Below the pieces are notes generated by a model that had not been told where the DNA came from, searched no databases, and was given only the letters and a program-made list of their open reading frames with translations. Position numbers and translations under genes: made by a program. From NCBI RefSeq assembly GCF_034555375.1, contig NZ_CP140706.1, forward strand, positions 2,285,001 through 2,349,000: a stretch of 64,000 bases of DNA, read 5' to 3'. Position 1 is the stretch's first letter, and each line of letters begins with the position of its first letter. Source of the DNA: Pseudomonas sp. B33.4. GTDB taxonomy: Bacteria; Pseudomonadota; Gammaproteobacteria; Pseudomonadales; Pseudomonadaceae. Positions 8,969-17,934 of the stretch are shown one piece after another.

Positions 8969-9309
8969 TCCCGCCAGACATCGACCCCACATCTCCCTAC
9001 GAATCCATCGATTCGAGAAAACTCCACGAAGCTGCCGACCGCGCGCTCGACCATTACCTCCTTCCACCCGGCGCCACGCCACCCCCACGCAGAACCCGCG
9101 GCATGTAGGCGGTAACCGCCGACACCAAAAACGAAGAACTGCTGACCGATGCCAGCGAAACACTCGCCTCGGCCAAAACCATCGCCCAGGACGTTGCCCA
9201 CCTGTTGCCCGCGCCGCAGCGCAGGGCGCTGTTGGGGATTGCGCAGTTGATCATGCTCGGCGAGCTGGCGGTGAATCGGGTACTGGATAACCTCGAAGTG
9301 CCAGGCTAA
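8969..9309 (+). pseudogene. Decayed DUF3077/DUF6124-type gene
   Basis: Translation in one frame gives PTSPYESIDSRKLHEAADRA and, after a TAG at 9106-9108, continues with NEELLTDASETLASAK and LGELAVNRVLDNLE to a TAA at 9307. This matches the intact 123-residue protein at 43117-43488 along its length. Compared with that copy, about 80 bases carrying the ribosome site and start codon are missing just after the RNA leader, and the TAG interrupts the middle. Both defects mark it as a pseudogene. A sequencing error could explain the TAG but not the lost start. Confidence 0.8.
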
Positions 9310-9357
9310 CCGGGACCACTGATCGTTCCCACACAGAACTTGTGGACTTTCAGAAAC

Positions 9358-9451
9358 CCTGTGGGAGCTGGCTTGCCAGCGATGGCGTCAGCTCAGCCAA
9401 CAGCGACGGCGCCTGACACTCCGCTATCGCTGGCAAGCCAGCTCCCACAGA
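9358..9451. repeat. REP pair (TGTGGGAGCTGGCTTGCCAG type)
   Basis: Inverted pair of a second REP family, in the gap before the DoxX gene. The same family recurs at 17327-17419. Confidence 0.9.
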
Positions 9452-9564
9452 GTTCTTCGGCGTTCCGGTAACCTGGTTGATCGCAAGAACTGAGCACACC
9501 CATCCAATTTCCTCCCGACCATCATTGGCATGATTCCAGCCAATGACATTTCAAGGGTCGGGTC

Positions 9565-9978
9565 ATGAATGCCTCAACAGATGAACGGGCACGCGACGTC
9601 GGTCTGCTGTTCCTGCGGGTCAGTGGCGGATTGTTTTTACTCTGGGTCCACGGCTTGCCCAAGCTGTTGGACTTCACCGCGCAACTGCAACTGATCGAAG
9701 ACCCGTTCCACCTCGGATCCCGCCTCACGTTGATCCTGGCTATCTTCGCCGAAGTCCTCTGTCCACTACTGATCGTCGCCGGGTTACTGGCGCGATTGGC
9801 CTGCGTGCCTATTCTCTTTGTGCTGCTGGTGGCACTGCTCGTCGTGCATCCGCAATGGAGTGTGGCCGAGGGGCAGTTCGGCTGGTTGCTGTTGATCCTG
9901 TTTACCACTGTGTTGATCGCCGGGCCGGGACGGCTGGTGATTCCTGTTCGTTTGCCCGGAGTGTTGCGTTATGCCTGA
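9565..9978 (+). CDS. DoxX family membrane protein
   Basis: A 137-residue protein with four predicted membrane segments (GLLFLRVSGGLFLLW, LILAIFAEVLCPLLIVAGLL, the CVPILFVLLVALLVV segment, WLLLILFTTVLIAGPGRL) and the G-x-P-K pattern after the first helix typical of DoxX/DoxD proteins. Such proteins are often encoded with oxidoreductases and may act in redox or quinone chemistry. AAGGGTCGGGTC precedes the start. It overlaps the next gene by 8 bases and heads an operon with the monooxygenase, amidohydrolase and YcaC genes. Confidence 0.85.
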   Translation: MNASTDERARDVGLLFLRVSGGLFLLWVHGLPKLLDFTAQLQLIEDPFHLGSRLTLILAIFAEVLCPLLIVAGLLARLACVPILFVLLVALLVVHPQWSVAEGQFGWLLLILFTTVLIAGPGRLVIPVRLPGVLRYA

Positions 9979-10597
9979 AGTCCTCAATCCACAAGCGCCG
10001 GGGGCCGACGAAACGGTCACATTGATCATCAAACACCGGGTCAAGGCCGGTTTCGAGTCGGCGTACGAGGCCTGGCTGCGCAATATCGTCCACGTGGCAG
10101 GGCAGCGGGAAGGGCATCTGGGTGTGGACGTGGTGCGCGGCAAGCGCGGTCGTCTCGATTTCTATACCTGCGTGCTGCGCTTCAGCTCCACCGAAGCGAT
10201 GCAAGGCTGGCTGGAGTCGTCGCAGCGTCAGGCGTTGGTCGCCGAAGCCGCGCCAATGCTGGCTGATGGCGATCAGACCGAAGTCGCGCCGATCAATGAA
10301 TTCTGGTTTACCCCACTGGCCGATGCCGCTTCGCCGCCGCCGCGCTGGAAGCAAGCGGTGGTCACGCTGCTGGTGATTCTGCCGCACACCTTGCTCGTGC
10401 CGCTGATCTGGGGGCCGCTGCTGGCGCTGCATCCGCTGCTTTCCAACTACGTGGTCGCCACGTTCCTGATCACCCTGACCATCGTCCTGTCGGTGGTGTA
10501 CGTGGTAATGCCGCCGGTCACCCGTTTGTTTACGCCGTGGCTCGAAGCCAGCCAGGCCCATGAACACCTCGATTCCCAAGAGACCTCGCCACGCTGA
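9971..10597 (+). CDS. Antibiotic-biosynthesis-monooxygenase domain protein with membrane tail
   Basis: The protein has 208 residues. Residues 10-105 form an ABM ferredoxin-like domain (VTLIIKHRVKAGFESAYEAW, GHLGVDVVRGKRGRLDFYTC). Two hydrophobic helices follow (VVTLLVILPHTLLVPLIWGP and VVATFLITLTIVLSVVYVVM), so the domain would be tethered to the inner membrane. This two-part layout is known in Pseudomonas and other bacteria, but its substrate is not. It overlaps the DoxX gene, which suggests a membrane-bound pair handling a quinone-like or aromatic compound; that is inference. Confidence 0.8.
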   Translation: MPEVLNPQAPGADETVTLIIKHRVKAGFESAYEAWLRNIVHVAGQREGHLGVDVVRGKRGRLDFYTCVLRFSSTEAMQGWLESSQRQALVAEAAPMLADGDQTEVAPINEFWFTPLADAASPPPRWKQAVVTLLVILPHTLLVPLIWGPLLALHPLLSNYVVATFLITLTIVLSVVYVVMPPVTRLFTPWLEASQAHEHLDSQETSPR

Positions 10598-10640
10598 GCG
10601 CGCGGGGTTTGCTCCTTTTCACTTTGCTTGAGGAACTGCG

Positions 10641-12479
10641 ATGAGCGCCGATCTGATTTTATTCAATGGCCAGTTTCATACCGTAGACCGCACCAAACCA
10701 CTGGCCAGTGCCGTGGCCATCACTGACGGCCGCTTCGTGGTCGTCGGCAACGACAACCAGGCCATGGCCCTGCGCGGGCCGAACACGCAAGTGGTCGATA
10801 TGCATGGCCGCTGCGTCATCCCCGGCCTCAACGACTCGCACTTGCACCTGATTCGTGGCGGTTTGAACTACAACCTCGAACTGCGCTGGGAAGGCGTGCC
10901 ATCGCTGGCCGACGCGCTGCGCATGCTCAAGGATCAGGCCGACCGCACGCCGACTCCGCAATGGGTGCGCGTGGTCGGTGGCTGGAACGAATTCCAGTTC
11001 GCCGAAAAACGCATGCCGACCCTCGAAGAAATCAACCAGGCCGCGCCGGACACACCCGTGTTCATCCTGCACCTGTATGACCGCGCCTTGCTCAACCGCG
11101 CCGCGTTGCGCGTCGCCGGCTACACCCGCGACACGCCGAATCCGCCGGGCGGCGAGATCGTCCGCGACAGCAACGGCAACCCGACCGGCATGCTGGTCGC
11201 GCGGCCGAACGCGATGATTCTCTACTCGACGCTGGCCAAGGGGCCGAAGCTGCCGCTGGAATATCAGGTCAACTCGACCCGCCAGTTCATGCGCGAACTC
11301 AATCGCCTCGGCCTGACCAGCGCGATCGATGCCGGCGGTGGTTTCCAGAACTACCCGGACGATTATCAGGTGATCGAACAACTGGCCAAAGACGACCAGT
11401 TGACCGTGCGTATCGCCTACAACCTGTTCACCCAGAAACCGAAAGAAGAGCTGAGCGATTTCCAGAACTGGACCGGCAGCGTCAAGTTGCACCAGGGTGA
11501 CGACTTCCTGCGCCACAACGGCGCCGGCGAGATGCTGGTGTTCTCGGCAGCGGATTTCGAAGACTTCCTCGAACCGCGCCCGGATCTGCCGCAAACCATG
11601 GAGGAAGAGCTGGAGCCGGTGGTGCGCCACCTGGTCGAGCAGCGCTGGCCGTTCCGTTTGCACGCGACGTACAACGAGTCGATCAGCCGCATGCTCGACG
11701 TGTTCGAGAAGGTTAACCGTGACATTCCGTTCAACGGTCTGCCGTGGTTCTTCGACCACGCCGAAACCATCACTCCGCAGAACATCGAGCGGGTGAAAGC
11801 GCTGGGCGGCGGCATCGCGATTCAGGATCGCATGGCGTTCCAGGGCGAGTACTTTGTCGACCGCTACGGCAAGCAAGCTGCCGAGGCCACGCCACCGATC
11901 AAACGCATGCTCGCCGAAGGCGTACCGGTCGGCGCCGGCACTGATGCTACGCGCGTTTCCAGTTACAACCCGTGGACTTCGCTGTACTGGATGGTCAGCG
12001 GCCGCACCGTCGGTGGTCTGGCCTTGTACGAAGAAGGTCTGCCGCGCACCACCGCGCTGGAACTGTTCACCCACGGCAGTGCCTGGTTCTCCTCGGAGCA
12101 GGGCAAGAAAGGCCAGATAAAGGTCGGCCAATTGGCGGATCTGGCGGCGCTGAGCGCGGACTTCTTCCATGTCGAGGAAGAAGCGATCAAGTGGATCGAA
12201 TCGGTACTGACCGTGGTCGGCGGCAAGATCGTTTATGCCGCTGGCGACTTCGAAGACCTCGGCCCGCGCTCGATTCCAGTGCTGCCGGACTGGTCGCCGG
12301 TGGTGAAAGTCCCGGGCCATTGGCGGCCGAATTCGCCGATGCAGGCGCAGGTGCACCAGTGCAGCGGCCCGTGCGCGGTGCACACTCACAGCCATGAAAA
12401 GGCGCGGATGTCGAATGCGCCGGTCAGCGACTTCGCCGGTTTCTGGGGCGCGTTTGGCTGTTCCTGCTTCGCCTTCTGA
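10641..12479 (+). CDS. YtcJ-like amidohydrolase
   Basis: The protein has 612 residues and follows GAGGAACTGCG. It shows the amidohydrolase layout: an N-terminal beta-sandwich strand pair (DLILFNGQFHTVD, AVAITDGRFVVVG), the metal-binding loop NDSHLHL, an internal HATYNES segment, FDHAE, and the C-terminal GTDATRVSSYNPW with the closing GQLADLAALS/GGKIVYA strands. This is the metal-dependent hydrolase superfamily subgroup with large inserted domains (YtcJ, LAF3). The tail ends with an unusual Cys-rich GAFGCSCFAF. Substrate unknown; the operon partner YcaC suggests an amide or hydrazide compound. Confidence 0.85.
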   Translation: MSADLILFNGQFHTVDRTKPLASAVAITDGRFVVVGNDNQAMALRGPNTQVVDMHGRCVIPGLNDSHLHLIRGGLNYNLELRWEGVPSLADALRMLKDQADRTPTPQWVRVVGGWNEFQFAEKRMPTLEEINQAAPDTPVFILHLYDRALLNRAALRVAGYTRDTPNPPGGEIVRDSNGNPTGMLVARPNAMILYSTLAKGPKLPLEYQVNSTRQFMRELNRLGLTSAIDAGGGFQNYPDDYQVIEQLAKDDQLTVRIAYNLFTQKPKEELSDFQNWTGSVKLHQGDDFLRHNGAGEMLVFSAADFEDFLEPRPDLPQTMEEELEPVVRHLVEQRWPFRLHATYNESISRMLDVFEKVNRDIPFNGLPWFFDHAETITPQNIERVKALGGGIAIQDRMAFQGEYFVDRYGKQAAEATPPIKRMLAEGVPVGAGTDATRVSSYNPWTSLYWMVSGRTVGGLALYEEGLPRTTALELFTHGSAWFSSEQGKKGQIKVGQLADLAALSADFFHVEEEAIKWIESVLTVVGGKIVYAAGDFEDLGPRSIPVLPDWSPVVKVPGHWRPNSPMQAQVHQCSGPCAVHTHSHEKARMSNAPVSDFAGFWGAFGCSCFAF

Positions 12480-12549
12480 TTTCCCCTGAAGCGTCGGCCA
12501 TCCGGTCGGCGCTTCACGCTTCATCCATCCGTCCATCAGGAGTTTTCCC

Positions 12550-13173
12550 ATGAGCGTTCCTTACACACGTCTGAACAAAGATGATGCGGTTGTATTGCTG
12601 GTCGATCACCAGACCGGCCTGATCTCGCTGGTCCAGGATTTCACCCCGAACGAATTCAAGAACAACGTGCTGGCGCTGGGCGACATCGCCAAGTTCTTCA
12701 AGCTGCCGACCATCCTCACCACCAGTTTTGACGCAGGTCCCAATGGTCCGATCGTGCCTGAACTGCGCGAGCAGTTTCCGGATGCGCCGTTCATTCAGCG
12801 TCCAGGCCAGATCAATGCGTGGGACAACGAAGACTTCGTCAAGGCGATCAAGGCGACGGGTCGCAAGCAACTGATCATCGCTGGCGTGGTGACGGACGTT
12901 TGCGTGGCGTTCCCGACCTTGTCGGCGATTGCTGAAGGCTACGAAGTGTTTGTGGTGACTGACTCGTCCGGCACCTTCAACACCACCGTGCAACAAGCGG
13001 CATGGGCGCGGATGTCGGCGGCGGGTGCCCACCTGCTGAACTGGTTCTCGGTGGCGTGCGAGCTGCAGGGTGACTGGCGCAACGACATGGAAGGCCTGGC
13101 GCATTTGCTGTCGGAGCGCCTGCCTAACTACCGCAACCTGATCAACAGCTATACCAAGTTCACTGCCAAGTAA
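12550..13173 (+). CDS. ycaC: YcaC-type isochorismatase-like hydrolase
   Basis: The protein has 207 residues and AGGAG upstream. It matches the cysteine-hydrolase/isochorismatase-like fold: catalytic Asp19 in VLLVDHQTG and nucleophile Cys118 in VVTDVCVAFPTLSA, with the cis-peptide-bearing GVVTDVC loop. The length and the MSVPYTRLNKDDAVVLLVDH start are typical of YcaC, an octameric protein of unknown natural substrate. It is the last gene of the DoxX operon. Tandem repeats at 13191-13466 follow it. Confidence 0.9.
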   Translation: MSVPYTRLNKDDAVVLLVDHQTGLISLVQDFTPNEFKNNVLALGDIAKFFKLPTILTTSFDAGPNGPIVPELREQFPDAPFIQRPGQINAWDNEDFVKAIKATGRKQLIIAGVVTDVCVAFPTLSAIAEGYEVFVVTDSSGTFNTTVQQAAWARMSAAGAHLLNWFSVACELQGDWRNDMEGLAHLLSERLPNYRNLINSYTKFTAK

Positions 13174-13190
13174 TCGGCTGATCCTGAAAA

Positions 13191-13466
13191 GCCCCTCACC
13201 CTAACCCTCTCCCAGAGGGAGAGGGGACTGACCGAGGGGCTCTTTCGAGGTACGCCGACGTGTAATACCGAGCCGAACTTCAGTTTTGAACAGCTTGAAG
13301 ATCGGCTCCCTTTTCCTCTGAAATCTTGGGGAGAGGGGACTGAACGAGGGGTTCTTTCGAGATACGCCGACGTGCAATACCGAGCCGAACTCAGGTTCTG
13401 AATTGCATGCGGTCTGCTCCCTTTCCCCCTCGCCCCCTTCGGGGGAGAGGGCTGGGGTGAGGGGGT
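13191..13466. repeat. Dispersed CCCCTCACCC/CCCTCTCCC repeat array
   Basis: Three palindromic units built on CCCCTCACCCTAACCCTCTC and its complement are spaced about 110-130 bases apart, with a shared spacer containing TACGCCGACGTG and AATACCGAGCCGAA. The same array in the opposite orientation is at 42515-42778. It lies between the ends of two convergent genes, so it may also act in termination. Confidence 0.85.
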
Positions 13467-13492
13467 AAGCTGTTGATCTTGACTCTTGCGTG

Positions 13493-14920
13493 TCAACGCT
13501 TCTGCAACCAACCGAGAAAGCCACCTTTCCTCACCGCCACCGGCTTGGCCATCAACGCGAGGCGACTGTTCTGCTGACGCACCGCCTGCAACTTGTTCAA
13601 CGCCCGACCCACCTCCGTGCGCTGCTCCATGCACTCGCGGGTCAGATTCTTGTCGAGACGATAAATGATGCTCGACGTCAACGCCGTGAACGTCGCCTGC
13701 GACGGCGTGTCGGCCAGAATGCTCTGTTCACCCATGACCTCGCTCGGTCCCATCCGGCCGACCTCGACCTTGCTGTCGCCGTCCGCCACGGTCGCACTGA
13801 CGACGCCGGTGGCAATCACAAACAGACTGTCCGGCACTTCGTCCAGATCCAGTACCACTTGGCCCGCCGCATACTGCTGCGCAACCATCGATTCGGCGAG
13901 GCGATCACGCTCATCACTGCTCAGCGAGCGGAAGATTTTCACTTCGTCGAGCAATGCGCGGGCGCGGGTCGACGGTTCAATCACGCCATCCGGATGCCGC
14001 GAGATTCCCGCCGCTTCGAGATGCCGGTGAGCGAGGTCGAACAGTTGATTGCGCACCTCGCTTTTCTTGCCCAGCTCGGCGATGAAACCGCTCGCCACGT
14101 ATTCCGACATGGTTTCACCGGCCTCTTTCAACACGGCTTTTGGCGCCGGCGTCAGCAACAGCGAACTGCTGCCCTGCAAGGTGCGATCAAGCGCATCGAG
14201 TACTCGACGCGGGCGGATGTGATTCGGCACTTTGATGCTGATCGACACGCCATGCATGTTGTTCGGGCGACTGAGGTTGACGATCTTCGCCTTGGCCGCG
14301 ACCGAGTTCGGCACTACCGCCATGGTTCCGGCGCTGGTGAGCAGGTGCGTGGCACGCCAGTCGATGTCGAATACCTTGCCTTCGACGCCGTCGATCACCA
14401 CAAAATCATCCACCTGATACGGCTTGGTGGTGTTGAGCACGATTCCGGAAAACACATCGGCCAAGGTGCTTTGCAGCGCCAGACCGACAACGATCGCCAC
14501 CACACCGGAAGTCGCCAGCAAGCCTTTCACCGGCAGTTCCAGCACGTAACCAGCCGCGGCGACGGTGGCGACCAGAAAGACCAGGGCGCCGATCACGTCT
14601 TGCAGCAACCGACCGCTGTGGCCGATGCGACGCATCAGCGCCAGGCCGATGACTTCGGTCAGCGCGCGAGCGGCGTACAGCCACCAGAGAATCCCCAATG
14701 CCGTCGCACCCAACTGCGCCACGCGGTCATCGGTGAATTGTGGTGCTTGCAACGGACTGACGCCGGCGTTGATCACCAGCGCCGTGAACGCCAGAAACAG
14801 CACCAGCCGCACAGCGACTTTTGGGGCTCGATGGCTGAAGGGCGAGAAGTGCCAGAGCACGGCGTCGAGCAACAGCAGGGCGGCGCTCCAGGACAGCAGG
14901 TGAGTGTAGAAAAGGGTCAT
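13493..14920 (-). CDS. MscS-type mechanosensitive channel with cyclic-nucleotide-binding domain
   Basis: The protein has 475 residues. Four hydrophobic segments cover residues 1-150, then comes the MscS pore/beta region (VVAIVVGLALQSTLADVFSG, KPYQVDDFVVIDGVEGKVFD, VVPNSVAAKAKIVNLS). Residues 325-440 form a cyclic-nucleotide-binding domain (FRSLSSDERDRLAE, VGRMGPSEVMGEQSILADTP). This matches the bCNG class, which usually gates in response to cAMP or cGMP and has weak or no mechanosensitivity. It sits in the inner membrane. The gene stands alone between a repeat array and an REP pair. Confidence 0.88.
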   Translation of the reverse strand: MTLFYTHLLSWSAALLLLDAVLWHFSPFSHRAPKVAVRLVLFLAFTALVINAGVSPLQAPQFTDDRVAQLGATALGILWWLYAARALTEVIGLALMRRIGHSGRLLQDVIGALVFLVATVAAAGYVLELPVKGLLATSGVVAIVVGLALQSTLADVFSGIVLNTTKPYQVDDFVVIDGVEGKVFDIDWRATHLLTSAGTMAVVPNSVAAKAKIVNLSRPNNMHGVSISIKVPNHIRPRRVLDALDRTLQGSSSLLLTPAPKAVLKEAGETMSEYVASGFIAELGKKSEVRNQLFDLAHRHLEAAGISRHPDGVIEPSTRARALLDEVKIFRSLSSDERDRLAESMVAQQYAAGQVVLDLDEVPDSLFVIATGVVSATVADGDSKVEVGRMGPSEVMGEQSILADTPSQATFTALTSSIIYRLDKNLTRECMEQRTEVGRALNKLQAVRQQNSRLALMAKPVAVRKGGFLGWLQKR

Positions 14921-14946
14921 GGCCGAAGCTCCGCAGTGTCTGCCGA

Positions 14947-15024
14947 TAAAAAGATCGCAGCCTGCGGCAGCTCCTACAGAAGAACGTATTCCAATGTAGG
15001 AGCTGCCGCAGGCTGCGATCTTTT
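14947..15024. repeat. REP pair (GTAGGAGCTGCCGCAGGCTG type)
   Basis: Inverted pair of a third REP family, each copy ending in GCGATCTTTT. It separates the channel and hydrolase genes. Confidence 0.9.
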
Positions 15025-15028
15025 GCTG

Positions 15029-16048
15029 TTATGGATTCAGATGGGTTTTCAGCTCAGCCGCCGCCTGACGCACTGCCGCTTTCACTTCCGCAATCTGACT
15101 CAGCGGATTAAGCAAACCAAAGTCATGAATCATCCCGTTGTAACGCACCGAGGTCACCGCCACACCGGCCGCATCAAGGTGCCGCGCATAGCCTTCACCT
15201 TCGTCACGCAGCACGTCGAACTCGGCGGTCTGCACCAATGCGGCAGGCAAGCCCTTGAGCTGTTCGGCGCTGGCATTCAGCGGCGAGGCATGGATCTGCG
15301 CACGCTCGGCCGGGTTGGTGGTGTAGTTGTCCCAGAACCACTGCATCATGCCTTTGGTGAGGAAGTGGCCCTCAGCAAATTGCTGGTACGAACCGTCGTC
15401 GAACTGCGCGTTGGTCACCGGCCACATCAACAGCTGGAAGCGCAGCGCCGGGGCTTTCTGTTCCTTGGCCATCAACGCGACAACCGCCGCCATGTTGCCA
15501 CCGACGCTGTTGCCGGCCACCGCCAGGCGCTTGCCGTCGACACCGATGTCCTTGCCATGCTCGGCGACCCATTTTGTCGCGGCGTAAGCCTGGTTGATCG
15601 CGGTCGGGTACTGCGCTTCGGGCGACGGCGTGTAATCGACGTACACCGCGACAGCGCCAGAGCCCACCACCAAGTCACGAATCAAGCGCTGGTGGGTCGG
15701 GAAATCGCCGAGTACCCAGCCGCCACCGTGGAAGAACATGAACACCGGCAACTCGCCTTTGATCTTGGCCGGACGCACCACTTTCAGGTTGATCGTCTGG
15801 CCGTCGACCTTGATCACCTTGTCGCTGACTTCAACACCGGACAAGTCCACCTTCACCGAAGCCTGCGCGCCGGTCAGCACTGCACGGGCGTCTTTCGGGC
15901 TCAGTTGCTCCAGAGGTTTGCCACCGCCGGCGGCGAGGGCGTTGAGGAAGGCCTGGGTGTTGTGTTCGACACCGCTGCTTTCAGCGGCGACAGCGTTGCC
16001 GATGGAGAGTGCGAGGAGGGAGGCGGTCAGCGTCTTTTTAATGTTCAT
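15029..16048 (-). CDS. Secreted alpha/beta hydrolase of the HSL/GDXG family
   Basis: The protein has 339 residues from the ATG at 16048; a longer frame runs back through an REP element and is unlikely. A Sec signal peptide ends around residue 22 (NAVAA). The oxyanion-hole motif HGGG is at 107-110 and the nucleophile motif GNSVG at 179-183 (Ser181); acid and base residues are expected in FDVLRDEGE and MIHDFGL. These features place it in the hormone-sensitive-lipase-like esterase family. It is divergent from a LysR gene, which probably regulates it. REP pairs lie on both sides. Confidence 0.88.
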   Translation of the reverse strand: MNIKKTLTASLLALSIGNAVAAESSGVEHNTQAFLNALAAGGGKPLEQLSPKDARAVLTGAQASVKVDLSGVEVSDKVIKVDGQTINLKVVRPAKIKGELPVFMFFHGGGWVLGDFPTHQRLIRDLVVGSGAVAVYVDYTPSPEAQYPTAINQAYAATKWVAEHGKDIGVDGKRLAVAGNSVGGNMAAVVALMAKEQKAPALRFQLLMWPVTNAQFDDGSYQQFAEGHFLTKGMMQWFWDNYTTNPAERAQIHASPLNASAEQLKGLPAALVQTAEFDVLRDEGEGYARHLDAAGVAVTSVRYNGMIHDFGLLNPLSQIAEVKAAVRQAAAELKTHLNP

Positions 16049-16075
16049 GTTCAATTCCATTTTCAAATGTGTGAT

Positions 16076-16177
16076 GTAGGAGCTGCCGCAGGCTGCGATC
16101 TTTTGATCCTGCTTTGGCCTTTTTCCAGCCTCTGCGCAGATCAGGATCAAAAGATCGCAGCCTGCGGCAGCTCCTAC
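16076..16177. repeat. REP pair (GTAGGAGCTGCCGCAGGCTG type)
   Basis: A second inverted pair of the family at 14947-15024. It lies between the divergent hydrolase and LysR genes and so splits their shared control region; the promoter of the LysR gene must lie in 16178-16276. Confidence 0.9.
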
Positions 16178-16276
16178 CGGTAGGGGGTTGTTTTCAAACC
16201 GTGAGCACAGATTAATGAGCTGCTTGAAAGTGAAAAAGCGGCTATAAAGCGTTTAACTGTCCACCAGAGAGTGACA

Positions 16277-17176
16277 ATGAACCCGTTCGAAGACATGCGT
16301 ATTTTTTGCCAGGTCATGGAGTCCGGCAGCTTCACGTCGGCGGCTGATCAGTTGGGGCTGTCCAAGCAGTTCGTCAGTCGGCGCTTGATGCAGTTGGAAG
16401 AGCGCCTCGGCGTGCGATTGTTGAACCGTTCGACGCGGCGCCTGGACGTCACGCCGTTGGGACAGAGCTATTACGAATCGGCGTTGCGTCTACTCGGTGA
16501 AGTGGAACAGGTGGAGCAGGGCATTGCCGGGCAGACCGCCGAGCCACGCGGGACAATTCGCCTGAGCGCGCCGCTGTCGTTTGCCGTGGCGCATCTGGGG
16601 TGTCTGCTGCCGCTGTTTTTGCAGCGTTATCGCGAGGTGACGGTGGAAGTGGATTTGAGTGATCGGCCGGTGGATCTGCTCGGCGAAGGCTACGATCTGG
16701 CGCTGCGCATTGGTGTGCTCGAAGACTCGACGCTGATTGCCCGACGCATTGCGTCGATCGAACGGGTGTATTGCGCCAGCCCGGCGTACCTCGCCGAGCG
16801 CGGCACGCCGCTTAAGCCTGAAGACCTGCACAGCCATGACTGTCTGCCTTATGGTCATGGGCGTTCGGTGCAATGGCGCTTCAATGCCGGGCAGGGCAAG
16901 CCGTTATTGGTCAATGTCACCGGGCGCATGCGCGTTAACAACGGCGAGTTGCTCAGGGATGCGGCGGTGCAGGGGATGGGCATTACCTATTTGCCGACGT
17001 TCATTGTCGGCGCGGCGCTGAAGGATGGCCGGCTGGTGCCGGTGCTGGATGATTTGCGCCCGGAGCCGCTGACGTTGTCGGCGGTGTACCCGCAGCATCG
17101 TCAGGCTTCAAGGCCGGTGCAGGCGCTGGTTGAGTTTTTGCGTGAACGCCTGAACGAGAACAACGTCGCCCTCTGA
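16277..17176 (+). CDS. LysR family transcriptional regulator
   Basis: The protein has 299 residues from the ATG at 16277; a GTG two codons earlier is also possible. It is of the CrgA/DmlR-like subgroup (MRIFCQVMESGSFTSAADQL, LGLSKQFVSRRLMQLEERLG), with substrate-binding domain segments GTIRLSAPLSFA and DLALRIGVLEDSTLIARRI. It is divergent from the secreted alpha/beta hydrolase, the usual arrangement for a LysR protein and its target. The inducer is unknown. Confidence 0.9.
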   Translation: MNPFEDMRIFCQVMESGSFTSAADQLGLSKQFVSRRLMQLEERLGVRLLNRSTRRLDVTPLGQSYYESALRLLGEVEQVEQGIAGQTAEPRGTIRLSAPLSFAVAHLGCLLPLFLQRYREVTVEVDLSDRPVDLLGEGYDLALRIGVLEDSTLIARRIASIERVYCASPAYLAERGTPLKPEDLHSHDCLPYGHGRSVQWRFNAGQGKPLLVNVTGRMRVNNGELLRDAAVQGMGITYLPTFIVGAALKDGRLVPVLDDLRPEPLTLSAVYPQHRQASRPVQALVEFLRERLNENNVAL

Positions 17177-17195
17177 GCCTTACGCAGATCAAAAC

Positions 17196-17284
17196 TGTAG
17201 GAGTGAGCCTGCTCGCGATAGCGTTATGTCTGTCACAGCTTCAGTGGCTGAATAACCGCTATCGCGAGCAGGCTCACTCCTACA
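17196..17284. repeat. REP pair (GTAGGAGTGAGCCTGCTCGC type)
   Basis: Inverted pair directly after the LysR stop codon; the first of two different REP pairs in this gap. Confidence 0.9.
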
Positions 17285-17326
17285 ATTGATGGTGGTCGTC
17301 TGCGGAATCTTTGCACGCCACAAAAA

Positions 17327-17419
17327 CCTGTGGGAGCTGGCTTGCCAGCGATTGCGTCGGGTCAGGCAACACAACTTTGCCTGACTGGGCCTCATCGCTG
17401 GCAAGCCAGCTCCCACAGG
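17327..17419. repeat. REP pair (TGTGGGAGCTGGCTTGCCAG type)
   Basis: Inverted pair of the second REP family, 43 bases after the previous pair. It lies just beyond the stop of the minus-strand glycine-rich gene, so it may cap that transcript's 3' end. Confidence 0.9.
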
Positions 17420-17439
17420 AATTGCGGTGTGTCTAAAGG

Positions 17440-17859
17440 TCAGTTCGCGCGCTTGTCATCGCCGGGCTCGCCGCCGACATGCACACCGCGGTCATCCCCA
17501 GGTTCAGCATGGGTGCCGTTGCGGCCGGAGGAGGCGGTGTTGCCTGAGTGGCCGGTGCCGTGGTCGCTGCCGCTGTGGCCACTGTTGCTGCCACCGCCAC
17601 CGCCACCGCCACTGCCACTGCCGCTGTTGCCTCCGCCGCCGTGACTGCCTCCGCCGCCGCTTCCGCTGCCACCACCACTACCGCCGCCTCCACCACCATT
17701 GCCGCCGTGGCCACCTCCGCCACCTCCGCCGCCACCACCGCTTCCCCCATCCTTGGCATAAGCACTGGACACCCCGGACAAACCATCCGGAACCAACACC
17801 GTAGAAGCCGACAGAACTGCGCCGATGGCCATTGCGAGCACGAGCTTTTTAATGTGCAT
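17440..17859 (-). CDS. Secreted glycine-rich protein
   Basis: The protein has 139 residues. A Sec signal peptide covers about residues 1-35 (MHIKKLVLAMAIGAVLSAS then SSAYA). The mature part is mostly Gly, Ser, His and Asn runs ending in an acidic, His-containing tail (HAEPGDDRGVHVGGEPGDDK). GGAAA precedes the ATG. It follows gspF in the same direction after 75 bases and could be the third gene of the gspG-gspF unit. The low-complexity His/Asp-containing sequence suggests a matrix, structural or metal-binding role; there is no recognised domain. Confidence 0.7.
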   Translation of the reverse strand: MHIKKLVLAMAIGAVLSASTVLVPDGLSGVSSAYAKDGGSGGGGGGGGGGHGGNGGGGGGSGGGSGSGGGGSHGGGGNSGSGSGGGGGGGSNSGHSGSDHGTGHSGNTASSGRNGTHAEPGDDRGVHVGGEPGDDKRAN

Positions 17860-17934
17860 ATCGTTTTCCGTCTTTGTGGTTTTGTTGGGAACGTAAAAGT
17901 GCGTTGTTGCAGGGACCGGACGCGTTCCCGGGGG

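Noticed and set aside
8727..9290. 187-residue open frame over the RNA leader and decayed gene
   Set aside because: It is in a different frame from the recognisable DUF3077/DUF6124-type residues and crosses the structured RNA.
13490..16183. 897-residue open frame on the plus strand
   Set aside because: It runs opposite two well-supported minus-strand genes and through an REP pair; the translation is rich in Arg and His without domains.
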